Source: Balaenoptera acutorostrata
Taxonomy: Eukaryota > Chordata > Mammalia > Artiodactyla > Balaenopteridae
Direction: 5' to 3'
DNA: 64,000 nt
NCBI RefSeq assembly: GCF_949987535.1
Contig: NC_080074.1
Coordinates: 26,743,268 to 26,807,267, forward strand
Shown piece after piece: positions 37,569 through 49,050 of the stretch (its first letter is position 1; each line of letters begins with the position of its first letter). The notes beneath the pieces were generated by a model. It saw only the letters and a list, made by a program, of their open reading frames with translations, was not told the origin of the DNA and did not search any database. Made by a program: the position numbers and the translations under genes.

Positions 37569-37608
37569 CCTGATACGCTGCTACTTTTGAAATATCAAAT
37601 CTTAGACA

Positions 37609-37637
<29 letters not shown>

Positions 37638-37641
<4 letters not shown>

Positions 37642-37957
37642 AAATTTATTTATTTATTTATTTATTTATTTTTGGCTGTGTTGGGTCTTCGGTTCGTGCG
37701 AGGGCTTTCTCCAGTTGCGGCAAGCGGGGGCCACTCTTCATCGCGGTGCGGGGACCGCTCTTCATCGCGGTGCGCGGGCCTTTCTCTATCGCGGCCCCTC
37801 CCGTCGCGGGGCACAGGCTCCAGACGCGCAGGCTCAGCAATTGTGGCTCACGGGCCCAGCTGCTCCGTGGCATGTGGGATCCTCCCAGACCAGGGCTCGA
37901 ACCCGTGTCCCCTGCATTAGCAGGCAGATTCTCAACCACTGCGCCACCAGGGAAGCC
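37638..37957 (-). repeat. CHR-2-like SINE (24-bp-duplication subfamily) in a composite insertion
   Basis: This is a full-length antisense young copy carrying the duplicated ctcttcatcgcggtgc motif at 37734 and 37758. Its own A-tail (T-run 37611-37637) is not followed by a target duplication. The matching 17-bp duplication ccatactaataaatatt lies at 37301-37317 and 37958-37974 and encloses the SINE together with an upstream L1 3' end. Confidence 0.94.
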
Positions 37958-37974
37958 CCATACTAATAAATATT

Positions 37975-39289
37975 GAATGCATTTTTCATGGACATTAAAG
38001 TTTTTTTCTTTAAATACTGTTAAAACTGTAATACTGTTTATAATTTTGGTAGAACTAAAAGCAGCTTTTTATTTCCAATTGCTATTTGGTGATAATGCTG
38101 CTGGCTTACATTAGAAAAAATAAAATTGCTCAAGGGAAATCACTTCAGTATTGCAAAAGGGAAAGAAATTAATATAGATCAGTTTTCCTTTGCTCCCTCA
38201 AAACTTAACGATGTTATTTCTAAGCCCTGTGTGATGTCTAGTAGTGTTCTGATCCATTTAAAACAGAATTCTATACTACAGATCATCCAGTACATATGCC
38301 CCTACCCCAGTATTTGTTATAGTACCAAAAACAAATTAAACCCCTGGCCTGCAGGGAATAGTTCAATTATGAGGCTTAGGTTTGCTTAGGGAATGTGCTT
38401 TAGGGCCTGAGTACCAAATGCTATTTTCTGGCTCAGTCTTAATATCGTATCTTTTCAAAGGACATGGACCAAGTTGTGACCCTACTTTTTCTGGGTGCCC
38501 TGGGAAAGGAGGATGGAAGGAGCTGTGCCAATTTATAAGCTCAGTGTGTTTGACCATATTCCCCCAGTTACATTTGGGAGTGGGTCTAGTTTCATCTCCA
38601 GGCAGCATGACATACCTAGCATCTTTAGATTAAAGTTCACCTACCTCTTTCCAATGAGAATCAGGTTATGATAGGCACATGGAAAATATAGGTAGAGTAG
38701 CAATAAAACCCAAAAGTTCTGAAAAAGGAAGGAAAAGCAAATAGGCTCATCGCCAAGTCTAACAGTTACTCTCAGTTTGGTTCTGAACTTCCTAGTATCC
38801 ACAGCAAAAAGGGAAACATGATTATTGGTATCTGATAGACACCGCTATCATATTTACTATTATATCCACTTTATGTATTGATCCAAGAAGCTATACTTCA
38901 GTAGACAAATTGCCTTTCCTTTTATATAGGACACCTATAATGAACAGAGCATAGGTTGAAATGAAAAGTTACTCGGGTACATATTCAGGCTGCTTCTTTT
39001 AAAAGCAGGCATCAGGCCAAGTGAGATCTCCAAGGATTCTTCCACCTCTGAAAGTAACTTCTGTTGCAGGTGACTGCCACTCATACGAAGTTATCCATCA
39101 TTGTGTATCTAAGAGGGCAATACGTGTCCTTCAAACACCTTGTTCAGATTGGAGATGCCGAAAGACAGCAGGACAGGGCTGGATTTGTAGTTATTGCTCA
39201 GAAGCTTAGCTTAAGCACATGTCCCTGCCAAGAACACTCACCCTCCATGTTTCGGGGGTAGGGGAGGCGGTGAATAAATGCTATAGGAA
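37975..39289. other. Unique intronic sequence
   Basis: No gene or confident repeat seen, up to the CpG-enriched block. Confidence 0.6.
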
Positions 39290-39990
39290 AAGGAGAAGGT
39301 TAGGCCTCGGCCCAGGGGGGAGGCAGACCTTCTGCCCGCAGGCTGCCTTTCCGGCCATTCTGCTCTGCCCACCGGATCAGGGCCTTGGGAACCATTTTTT
39401 CCCCCTTAGAGCTGCCTCTGCTCCCTCAGTTCCTGGAGGTGCTTCTCCTGGAGCAGAACGTCCCACTTCTCCCTTAGCCCTCAAAGCAAGCGCTCAGGTC
39501 CCTTTCCCGGGAAGGTTTTGCTGACAGACGCTGCTAGGAACGGACGGGGAATAACCGTGGTGGGGACGGATCCCAGAACCCCTCCGAAGTTGTTAGGTTA
39601 GTGCCCAGGGGTTCTCACCCACCCCTTCCCTTGGTTTGTTCTGAGTATAGGAAGTAAAAGCCTCGATGACGCTTATTCTGGTTTAGTCCTAAGTTTGGGG
39701 CTTCCTGTTTCCCCTTCTTTAGAACTCACCATCCCGCGTCTCCCCGCAAGAAGGCGCTGTGACCCCTTCCGTCAGGAAGGCGGAGTTCTTGGTAGAGGTG
39801 AGGGGCCGGCATTAGGGGCTCACTTCCCGTCCCTCAACTTGCCTGTTTTCGAGGTACCCGGGGTTCCCAGAGAGTCCTTCCTCTTCTCAGCAGCACCCTT
39901 TGCTCGTGTCTCCTCACAGCCTCCACCGCTCCCTCCCTCGGGGCTGTGGCTGTCCTTTAGCTGCCGGTGGTTCTCAGTGTAGACGGGTTT
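39290..39990 (+). promoter_or_regulatory. CpG-enriched intronic block, possible alternative TMCC3 promoter
   Basis: By hand count about 30 CpG dinucleotides fall in roughly 680 bp, far denser than the surrounding intron, with GC clearly above background. A good splice-donor string GAG|GTGAGG sits at 39795-39803. A noncoding first exon ending there and joined to 49811 would start translation at the exon-2 ATG (49826). No transcript evidence is available and no TATA-like box was identified. Confidence 0.3.
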
Positions 39991-41007
39991 TCATTACCAT
40001 ACCCTTCCACTTCTGCTCTTCAAGGCACAGTCTTTTTTAATCTGGCCTCCCCCCTCCTTTAATTTAATTCTTGTATAGATTATAAAGTACACAGTAAATC
40101 TTTGCCAGGTAAGGGATTAGTTTGCATTAATTGAAAGCTCTTTTGAAGAAATAGGTATTTTTCCTACTGTATGTAACTCAGAGTAGGTTACCTACCACTG
40201 TTGCCTGGTAGAGGCTAAATGAGAAGATAATTATTTCTAATTACAGTATCAAGTGTTTGTAAGTGCTTGAGATATTTGAAGAATTTGTTTTTGAGAACCC
40301 TGAACACTTTGCCTAATCTCTCTTACACTGTTAATTAGCAGTATCTGTGCATAAAGGATTGGGCTTTCAAAAGTACGTGTATTCCAGCCCCGGTTCCAAA
40401 TGATCCTTGATTCCAGGTTTACTTTACCTGCAGTCAAGAAAGAGAACTTTTGATGCTACAGATGTTCTTTTTTCAGTGATACCGAGAGGAAGAGGTGGGG
40501 AGAAATAAAACCTTTATGGTAAAACTAGTGACTCAATTCCTGTTCCGTACACCGTGAACAGAATGTACCATTGTCAGAATTGAACTACGAAAGGAAGTGT
40601 TCTTTGTCTAAACAAATTAGAACAAACATTGTACTAAGACACTTTACTAATAACATATCCTTTTGGATATCACATGAAGGTCTTTCGGATTTTTCATTTT
40701 GAGCATGTAGTGTGGAGAAGTAGCTTTCTTCTCAAATATAGGTCTTGAATATTCTGTATAGGTATCCACATGAATGGAGTAATTACATCTTGATAAGGAT
40801 GCTTATTGAGCCTTCAGAGTTATTTTTCCAGTACAGATTGGCTCAATTAGCAAGAAAACCAAATGTTTGATGCTAGGGTCCCGTGAATGGGCTGGCTTCC
40901 CTGGGTTCCATATTCAGTGAGAGGCTAGACATTTTGCAAGTGCGTATCAGGTGACCACAGTGTAGCAAGAGGGAAGATGGCTTGGTAGCATCATGTATAT
41001 TACCAGT
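39991..41007. other. Unique intronic sequence
   Basis: No gene or confident repeat seen after the CpG-enriched block. Confidence 0.6.
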
Positions 41008-41021
41008 AAGAAAGTGATATA

Positions 41022-41388
41022 GGGACTTCCCTGGTGGCACAACGGTTAAGAATCCACCTACCAGTGCAGGGGACACGAGTTCGAGCCCTGGTCCGGGAAG
41101 ATCCCACATGCCGCGAAGCAACTAAGCCCGTGCACCACAACTACTGAGCCTGCGCTCTGGAGCCCGCGAGCCACAACTACTGAGCCTGCGCGCCTAGAGC
41201 CCGTGCTCCGCAACAAGAGAAGCCACCGCAATAAGAAGCCCTTGCTCCGCAACAGGAGAAGCCACCGCAATGAGAAGCCCGCGCACGGCAACGAAGCGTA
41301 GACCCCGCTCGCCGCCATTAGAGAGAGCCCGCGCTCAGCAATAAAGACCCAACGCGGCCAAAAATAATAAATACATTAAAAAAAAAAA
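41022..41388 (+). repeat. CHR-type SINE, long form with internal duplication
   Basis: Sense copy with head gggacttccctggtggcac and B box agttcgagccc. The motif gctccgcaacaagagaagcc is nearly repeated (about 41204 and 41245), and so is the 'gagccacaactactgagcc' unit. Perfect target duplication aagaaagtgatata at 41008-41021 and 41389-41402. Confidence 0.94.
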
Positions 41389-42209
41389 AGAAAGTGATAT
41401 AAAGCTCACATTCTTCTGATAGAACATACAAAGGTCCCCCCTTCAGGGCCATGCTGAGCAGTGCCTTGTTTTCTCAGCTCTGTCACCCAGCCTAGGGAAG
41501 GGTGTCTTCCCTTCTCTCCAGGCAAATCCATGGCTTATCTGCTGAGCGCCTGTTCCTGTATATGTCTAGATATCAACTCTTCACTTGTGAGGCCCCAGCA
41601 TCTTCTTTATAGGCCCCTTATCTTACTTGCTTTTCTGATTTTTACCATTTTTCTCCTTCTCCTTCTTCTCTTTGTGATTGCAAATGCATGGGCATGATTC
41701 TGATAAAAGCAATAGCTTTTTTATCCTCATATAAAATTATTTTGGCTCAGTCAGTGTTTGCCTTTTAGAGCATGGATGAAGAGGAATGGACTTTACAGGC
41801 CGTGCCAAACCCGAGATGGGTGTGGTTCCAGGTGGCAACGCCAGGACCATGGTAGGAAGTCGTCGCGAGGATGAAGATTTCAAGCTCAGCCTGAGGGTTG
41901 AGTCTGGACCGAACCCGGAGTGCCCACAGAAGTCTGGATGACCATGTGAGGGACACTGCAGAATGGGTTCTCACTCGGTTGGTGGCTTGTACAGATCTCA
42001 CAGAGTCTTGCATATTTCATATAAACTGAGTGGAGCCCCAGCTAAGCTGTTTATTTTCTGTGGATTTCAAGAAACATACATATTCTTTATGAGCCTTGCT
42101 TTTCTCATAAAAATAGGGCTGGTGTGAAGAATATGTGAATACATAAAAAATATTTAGCATAATGCCTGACTCATAATAAAAGTACTCGGTCATTATTGTC
42201 AGGGAAGCA

Positions 42210-42370
42210 TGCTCTGGAGACAGACGGCCTGGATTTCAGTCCTATCTCTGTTGTTTACTAGGCAGTTAACTTAGCTTCTCTGCATCTAGTTTTCTCATTT
42301 GTAAAATGGTAATAATAGTAGAACCTGTCTCAGATTTTTTAGCCAATAGGATATATAGCACGTGTCAATA
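42210..42370 (+). repeat. MIR fragment
   Basis: 'gcctggatttcagtcctatc' and 'tttctcatttgtaaaatggt' match MIR in sense orientation. Confidence 0.7.
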
Positions 42371-42638
42371 ACAGGATAGTTTTCCTCCCGGGCATGTGGT
42401 AGGATTGAAGTTAGGTAGGGCCAGTGCAGTGAGTTCAGGAAGCCCAGGAGTCCCTTCTGGGGAAATCTTTAGGAACCAGTGGACGATTCACCAAGTTCCC
42501 TGCCCCTGCCATGGCCACCAACAGCATTCCTGATGGTAGGGGCTCCGTCACAGCCTGGGTCCCTCAGCCTACTAGCAGCAGGCTTGTTAGCATGAGCAAG
42601 AGATAAGCCTTTCCCTTTTTTTAAGCCCCTGGGATTTT

Positions 42639-42992
42639 TTTTTTTTTTTTAATGTCTGGGAGGACAATTTCTCTTGGCCATTGCTATTTTTTTTTTTTTA
42701 ATAATTCTTTATTTTATTTATTTATTTTTGGCTGTGTTGGGTCTTCGTTTCTGTGCGAGGGCTTTCTCCAGTTGCGGCGAGCGGGGGCCGCTCTTCATCG
42801 CGGTGCGCGGGCCTCTCACTATCGCGGCCTCTCTTGTTGCGGAGCACAGGCTCCAGATGCGCAGGCTCAGTAGTTGTGGCTCACGGGCCTAGTTGCTCCG
42901 CGGCATGTGGGACCTTCCCAGACCAGGGCTCGAACCCGTGTCCCCTGCATTGGCAGGCAGATTCTCAACCACTGCGCCACCAGGGAAGCCCC
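42639..42992 (-). repeat. CHR-2-like SINE with 36-bp 3' transduction
   Basis: A perfect 16-bp duplication aagcccctgggatttt lies at 42623-42638 and 42993-43008. Between the copies, in sense order, are the SINE (to about 42700), an A-tail (42687-42699 on +), 36 bp of unrelated sequence (42651-42686), and a second A-tail (up to 42650). A single insertion therefore contains the SINE plus downstream donor sequence. Confidence 0.92.
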
Positions 42993-44015
42993 AAGCCCCT
43001 GGGATTTTGACGTCGATTGTTACCCCAGCAAAGCCTAGCACATCTGACTGGCACACCAGAGGAACAGCCTTGATGCTACACCTAAAGTTAGATTTCAGCT
43101 GAAATGAGTAAGAGTACAGAATGTCAGCTGTGTTGTCTTGGACACTTAGGCCACAAAAACCTGCAAAAGCCTTTGGATCCTGAACCTGTAGCTCCTTTGT
43201 GGGCCTGTCTGTAACACTGCTCTCGTGTATGCTCTGAAATACCTGTTGCCTGGGCAGTGACCACCAGTTTGAAGGACCTGACCCTTTCCTTATATGACCG
43301 AGCTCAAGCAGCTTTTCTTTAGGCAAAAGTTTACCATATCTGGCCTTGGGACTAAGCAGGTGGTTGTTACCTGGCCTCGGGACTAAGCAGCTGGTTATTA
43401 TCTGTCCCCTGGTTCTGATCTCTCGGCCCCTGCACCTTCTGGCCACTCTGTGACCCCAGAGCCCCAGGCTCTCCTGCCTCAGTCCACGCCCTCCCGGTGT
43501 TCACAGGAACCTGCATTCCCCTTTCCAGTTCCCTTGGTTTGGGTGGTGTGCCTCTGCTTGGCTATGCTGCCCTTTTTGTTCATGTCTCTCTGGAGCTTTA
43601 GGGGGCACACATGAAATGTCATGGGGGACAGCCCTCTCTTGAAGCTCGAGCCATGTGTTTGAGCAGCACTGGTAACGACCGAGATGTGCCTGGCATCCCA
43701 GTGAGGAAGGTGAGCTCCCGGGGGTAATGGTGCTGGAGGCTTGGGTTGGAGCAGAGATGATTCAGTGTCAGGTTTTGACATCAGTCCAGGGCTTAAAGCT
43801 TTTCCTTGCCTTTGTTCCAGAACATTGAGATGACGGTGGAAATGTTTCTGCTGCCAGAAGGGAAACATCATTAGGAATGGCTTTTCACTAGAATGCTGGT
43901 GGTCAGCTTTTCATGTAAGGTAATAATAGACAAGTAATTCAGAGAGAACTGAAGGAGGTTAGCAGTCATTTTTAAAGACAGCATCTTTTCTGCCAAAACG
44001 GTAATTCAACTTCCT

Positions 44016-44151
44016 TTTTTTATTTTATTTTATTATTTTTAAAATTTTTTGGCCATGCTGTAAAGCATCTTACTTCCCCGACCAGGGATGGAACCCGCGC
44101 CCCCTGCAGTGGAAGCGCGGAGTCTTAACCACTGGACCGCCAGGGAAGTCC
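44016..44151 (-). repeat. Short CHR-1-like tRNA-Glu SINE
   Basis: The element is about 135 bp and antisense, with the 'ggccatgctg' tail region and the head ccgccagggaagtcc. Flanks acttcctttttt (about 44009) and gcttccttattttt (44153) are approximate target duplications. It lies 26 bp before an oppositely oriented SINE. Confidence 0.85.
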
Positions 44152-44176
44152 AGCTTCCTTATTTTTAAAAAATTGG

Positions 44177-44457
44177 GGGCTTCCCTGGTGGCACAGTGGT
44201 TGAGAATCTGCCTGCCAATGCAGGGGACACGGGTTGGAGCCCTGGTCTGGGAAGATCCCACATGCCGCGGAGCAACTGGGCCCGTGAGCCACAACTACTG
44301 AGCCTGCGTGTCTGGAGCCTGTGCTCCACAGCAAGAGAGGCCGCAATAGTGAGAGGCCCGCGCACCGCGATGAAGAGTGGCCCCCGCTTGCCACAACTAG
44401 AGAAAGCCCTCGCACAGAAACGAAGACCCAACACAGCCATAAATAAAAATAAATAAA
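44177..44457 (+). repeat. CHR-2-like SINE, young
   Basis: Full-length sense copy with head gggcttccctggtggcacag and tail ataaataaaaataaataaa. The target duplication resembles tttttaaaaattgg (44162-44176 and about 44460-44474). Confidence 0.94.
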
Positions 44458-44627
44458 TTTTTTTTAAAAATTGGAAAATACAACAGCATAATAAAAAGAA
44501 TGACTCCTTATAATCCCACTGTGCAAAGTTAGCCATTGTTAACAATTTGGAGCTTGTTTTTCTTTTAGTTTTTTCATACAGGTACATTTTTTAAATGAAA
44601 TCGGGATGATAAACAATAGCAAACCTT

Positions 44628-44855
44628 TACTGAAACCATTTTCTGTGCCAGGAAGTCTTTAAGTACTTCATGCGCATTATCTCATTTACTTCTCACGACT
44701 CTTCAAAGAATCATTATCTCCATTTTACAGAACAAGAAACTGAAGCACAGAGAGGCTAAGTCATTTTTCCAAGGTCACACAGCTCATAAGAGTGGTGCCA
44801 AGATGGAAACCAAAGCAGTCTGTCTCCTGAGCCCAGGGTTTTGACTATCCTGTGG
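44628..44855 (-). repeat. MIR, well preserved
   Basis: Antisense MIR: 'ccattttacagaacaagaaa', 'gcacagagaggctaagtc' and 'aaggtcacacagctcataag'. Confidence 0.8.
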
Positions 44856-44914
44856 CACTGTCTCACAGTCAAGATAGCTTGGAGTACACTTCATGGCATT
44901 TTGCAGTGTTAGCT

Positions 44915-45070
44915 CTGAGTTGTCTGGTTCTATCTCCTCATTCTATAGATTAGGAAATCAAAGACCACACAGGTGATTAGATATACCCGAGGACATATAG
45001 CTGGTCAATGTCAGTGCCAAAACTGGAGCACGTGTCCCACAATCCACATGCTGATTGACTCTGGGCGATC
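44915..45070 (-). repeat. MIR-like fragment
   Basis: 'ctatagattaggaaatcaaa' and 'gaggacatatagctggtcaa' resemble antisense MIR. Confidence 0.5.
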
Positions 45071-45859
45071 TGTGGACCTTTGTCCTCCTCCCTGGGCCCC
45101 AGCTCTGAAGCAGCTGCGTTGTACTGGTGACCTCCGTGCCGAGTCCAGATGAAATGGAGGACGGAGGACTCCCACAGCTTTCTTCCAGCACGTACCTGAA
45201 ATCCCAGTTTGAATTCAGGGAAATGTGTGGGCATCTAGTGATACATGTTAGCTGGCTCTTAATTATCCTGCAGAACTAGGGCTGCAGAAGGCTAAAGCGT
45301 GCAGCCCAGCAATGGTTCCAGCTTTCCGCCCTCATCAGACATTTCTAACTGAGATTTGCCAACCAGCAGTAAGATTGATTGATTGAGCTTTAAACGCTGT
45401 TGCTTTCCTCCACCTGGACTCTCGGGGACATGCCAGGCATTGTTGTAACTTGAAAGTAAGCCAGAAGTCAGCCAGCCATCCGTGCGTAAACATTCCTGCG
45501 CACACGGCTGGCCCGGCCCAGCATCTGTGAGAGAACTGGGCCCTTGCCCTGAGATGCTGCGGCTGGGTGGCCAGCTGCCATGGGCTTGAGGATTAAAGGA
45601 AGAGGAACAGGTGATGCGGTGATGCCTTCTTGCTGTGTTTGGTAAGGTAAGATTTAAGAGCCTCTGTATCTTCAGAGGTGTGGTGGACTTCTTAATAGGG
45701 GCTATCAAGCAGGTGGTTTTTTTTTTGTTTGTTTGTTTTTTTAAACAACCTAATCTGATCTTATCAGAGCTCCAGGAGGGCAGGAGCCCTCCTTCTTATG
45801 ACTCTCACAATGTGGAGCAAAAAAAGACTAGAGGAGTACATGATACATTAATCAAAACT

Positions 45860-46075
45860 AATGTATTCTGTTAGAAGTCAGGTTCGTGGTCACCTCTGGA
45901 GATGGGGGTGATGTTGTTATGACTGAAGGGGGCACAAGGGGAGCTTCTGTTCTTTTTTTTTTAAAACTGGGTCCTGGTTACACTAGTTTCACAGTTTGTG
46001 AAGATTTGAGTTTTATTCTTTTTAGATGTGCATTTTTCTGCATGTAAATGAAACTTCAATTAAAGTTTAAGTCTT
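45860..46075 (+). mobile_element. Old L1 3' UTR end, sense orientation
   Basis: Matches the L1M 3' terminus ('gtcacctctggagatggggg' to 'catgtaaatgaaacttcaat'). It is one of the few L1 pieces in the same direction as TMCC3. Confidence 0.6.
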
Positions 46076-46299
46076 TATTTTTATTTGTGTATCATGTTGC
46101 TCATTGATACTCAAAAAAATCTGTTTAGTTGAATTGGGTTGAAATGATGTAGAACTTACTACCTAGGTATTAAGAAAACATCTTTACCTGGAATTGTCAG
46201 GTCTATCTGGACTGAACTGCTATGGTCATTTTTTTTATTCTCTTCAAATGTATCTTAAATGATTTCAGTGTAGATTCTCCTGGAATAAAGAATGATGTC

Positions 46300-46930
46300 A
46301 CTTTAGTTCAGCAAACATTTAATTGACAGCTTCCTGTGAATAAGGGACAATGCTAGCTCTACTAGCTGGGTGCAGTTGTGACACCACCTCTCCCCTGGAG
46401 GGGCAGATGAGCGATAAAAAGAGGGATAAAGTGCCACAAGAGCACCATGGGGGAATCACAGAAAGGACAGGCAGCTTTCTGGCGGGACTAGGAAAAGATT
46501 CATGGAAAAAGTAGCATTTGAAATGGATTGTAAAGAGTATGTTGGATTTGGGGACCTTCCAATGCAGGGGACGTGGGTTTGATCCCTGGTCGGGGAACTA
46601 AGATCCCACATGCCTTGGGGCAGCTAAGCCCGCGTGCCACAACTAGAGAGAAGCCCACGTGCCGCAACTAAGACCCGATGCAGCCATAAATAAATAAATA
46701 GTTAGATAGATAGTATGTTGGAGTTTGATAAACAGAAGTGGATGGATGGCTGGCATTGTGAATATCATGCATATGAACTTTAGGTTGCGTGGCTCACTTA
46801 AGATGACTGGCATCCATCAGGTGCAAGGTGAGGCCTGAAAGGTAAGCTGCGGACTTAACAGCGACCAGGTTGTATTACATAATTTGGGAGGCACTAGGGA
46901 GCCAAAGAGATTTTCTGAGAAGAAGAGTAG
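46300..46930 (-). repeat. L2-like remnant hosting a SINE
   Basis: 'tcagcaaacatttaattgac' and 'tagcatttgaaatggattgt' resemble antisense L2. The SINE at 46551-46711 is inserted in it. Confidence 0.45.
46551..46711 (+). repeat. CHR-type SINE lacking the A-box region
   Basis: The head reads gggacctt and jumps directly to ccaatgcagggg. About 30 bp that normally carry the A box and anticodon-side sequence are missing. Target duplications agtatgttgga lie at 46536-46546 and 46712-46722. The tail ends in ataaataaataaata and gata repeats. Confidence 0.85.
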
Positions 46931-47804
46931 CACAATCAGATTGGATATCTTCAGTGAAATCGAATTTCCAGCCTCGTGATTGTACCGTTACCGTTAATTA
47001 CCCTGTCTGCCCCAGACAAACATTTCCTGGGCTTAGTGCATCCTTTGTTACTGTAATTTGAGCCCATTCCTGTTTGGGTCCACTGGTGAGCCATAGCTGC
47101 TTGGCTTCCATGAACTTCCTGTGGTCATCTCTCCAGGACTTGAAGATGATTATTACGTACCTTCTTTAGTCTCTACACCCGTCCTTCCCCCTTGACCAGG
47201 TGAAGTCACAATTCCTTTATTCCTTTTTCTAGTCTTATAGTGATTTGGCATTTATTTCCTTCCAGCCTTTCCTATGTGATGCTCTTCTGCCAGATAAAGT
47301 AACCAGGGTCTCTTATGGCAAAGCTGTGTGTGGGAAGAGAGGGGTCGAGAAATAACGCTAACAAACTTTTTTAAGTTGTGAAAGAGGCCTGACCCACCGA
47401 CCTGGGATTGTATCCCACTGTGCCATTGGGCTCCCCCCTTTCGGAAAAAGCCCTGGGTAGCCTTTTTCATATGGCAGAATGTTAATGCTCATTGTTGGAA
47501 ATGGTCCACATTTGAGCCTGAGTCACTTTGGCAGTATGAGGTCTGTTATTATCTTAGCGATTTTTTACTATGTCAGCCTCTTCTCTCCTTAAAAAAAGCT
47601 AACTTGAGCTGAATATTGTCCTGTCTCCCATTGTTTCTGTCAAGACTCTATATCAAGGCATTTTGCTAATCAAAGGGTTGTTAACTTGACAAATAAGATG
47701 CTTCAGTTTAGATCTTAAGTATTTTTGTTTAGAGATTGTGTTCAGACTCTATAAAGACCTGTTTTTAGTCCTCTGGGGACAAGAGTAGTAGAGTTTCCTG
47801 AGGT

Positions 47805-47965
47805 GGAAAAAGGACCAGCGTTAGGGTGACTTGGATTCAAATCCTAGCTCTTTAAGTCTCTGTTTCTACATGTTATATGGATGTAACACATTCTTTGCCT
47901 GCCATGGTGGTGAGGCTCAGACAGGGCAAACCCTGTGGACATTCAGTGCCTGGCACACAGACCAC
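47805..47965 (+). repeat. MIR fragment
   Basis: 'ggattcaaatcctagctctt' followed by a degenerate MIR tail ending 'gtgcctggcacacagacc'. Confidence 0.55.
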
Positions 47966-47977
47966 ATTTGCCTTTCC

Positions 47978-48014
47978 CATTCATTCATTCATTCATTCAT
48001 TTATTAATTAATTA
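47978..48014 (+). repeat. (ATTC)n microsatellite
   Basis: Five to six tandem cattcattcatt units run into ttaattaatta. Confidence 0.9.
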
Positions 48015-48080
48015 TTGTCAGCAACAATACCTCACTCAACAATACCTCATGGAAATCCCTCCAAGTTTCCTAATATGGTT

Positions 48081-48918
48081 CTTTTTTTTTTTTTGAATTT
48101 TATTTATTTATTTATTTATTTTTAAAACAACAGCTCCTGTTTATTTTTTAATTTTAATTTTTTTTAATTTTTATTTATTTATTTTATTTATGGCTGTGTT
48201 GGGTCTTCGTTTCTGTGCGAGGACTTTCTCCACTTGCGGCAAGCGGGGGCCACTCTTCACCGCGGTGCGCGGGACTCTCACCGTCGCGGCCTCTCTTGTT
48301 GCAGAGCACAGGCTCCAGACGCGCAGGCTCAGAAATTGTGGCTCACGGGCCTAGTTGCTCCGCGGCATGTGGGATCCTCCCAGACCAGGGCTCGGACCCG
48401 TGTCCCCTGCATTGGCAGGCAGATTCTCAACCACTGCGCCACCAGGGAAGCCCTTATTTATTTTTTTATACCGCAGGTTCTTATTAGTCATCAATTTTAT
48501 ACACATCAGTGTATACATGTCAATCCCAATCGCCCAATTCATCACACCACCATCCCCACCCGCCACCACTTTCCCCGCTTGGTGTCCATACGTTTGTCCT
48601 CTGCATCTGTGTCTCAATTTCTGCCCTGCAAATCAGTTCATCTGTACCATTTTTCTAGGTTCCACATATATGCGTTAATATACGATATTTGTTTTTCTCT
48701 TTCTGACTTAACTTCACTCTGTATGACAGTCTCTAGATCCATCCACGTCTCAACAAATGACCCAATTTCGTTCCTTTTTATGGCTGAGTAATATTCCCTT
48801 GTGTATATGTACCATGTCTTCTTTATCCATTCGTCTGTCAGTGGGCATTTAGGTTGCTTCCATGACCTGGCTATTGTAAATAGTGCTGCAGTGAACATTG
48901 GGGTGCATGCCTTTCCCT
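48081..48918 (-). mobile_element. L1 3' end (5'-truncated), interrupted by a SINE
   Basis: Antisense L1 containing the 3' UTR and the C-terminal part of ORF2; the minus-strand reading 48638-48919 includes the motif TREYYSAIKRNEIGSF. The SINE at 48159-48453 splits it near its 3' end. Confidence 0.88.
48159..48453 (-). repeat. CHR-2-like SINE nested in an L1
   Basis: Full-length antisense copy ending ccaccagggaagccc, inserted in the AT-rich 3' region of an antisense L1 that continues on both sides (48081-48918). The insertion is therefore younger than that L1. Confidence 0.9.
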
Positions 48919-49050
48919 TTTGGAGCACAATGTAGCCACCCCCTTTGCCAGGGTGCTCAATGATGCTTTGCAATTCCTTTTTTACAGGTGGCCCTTGAGT
49001 GAGAAAGCTATTGCACGTGGTCTTAATATTGTCACTGTTGTTGTTGTTGT

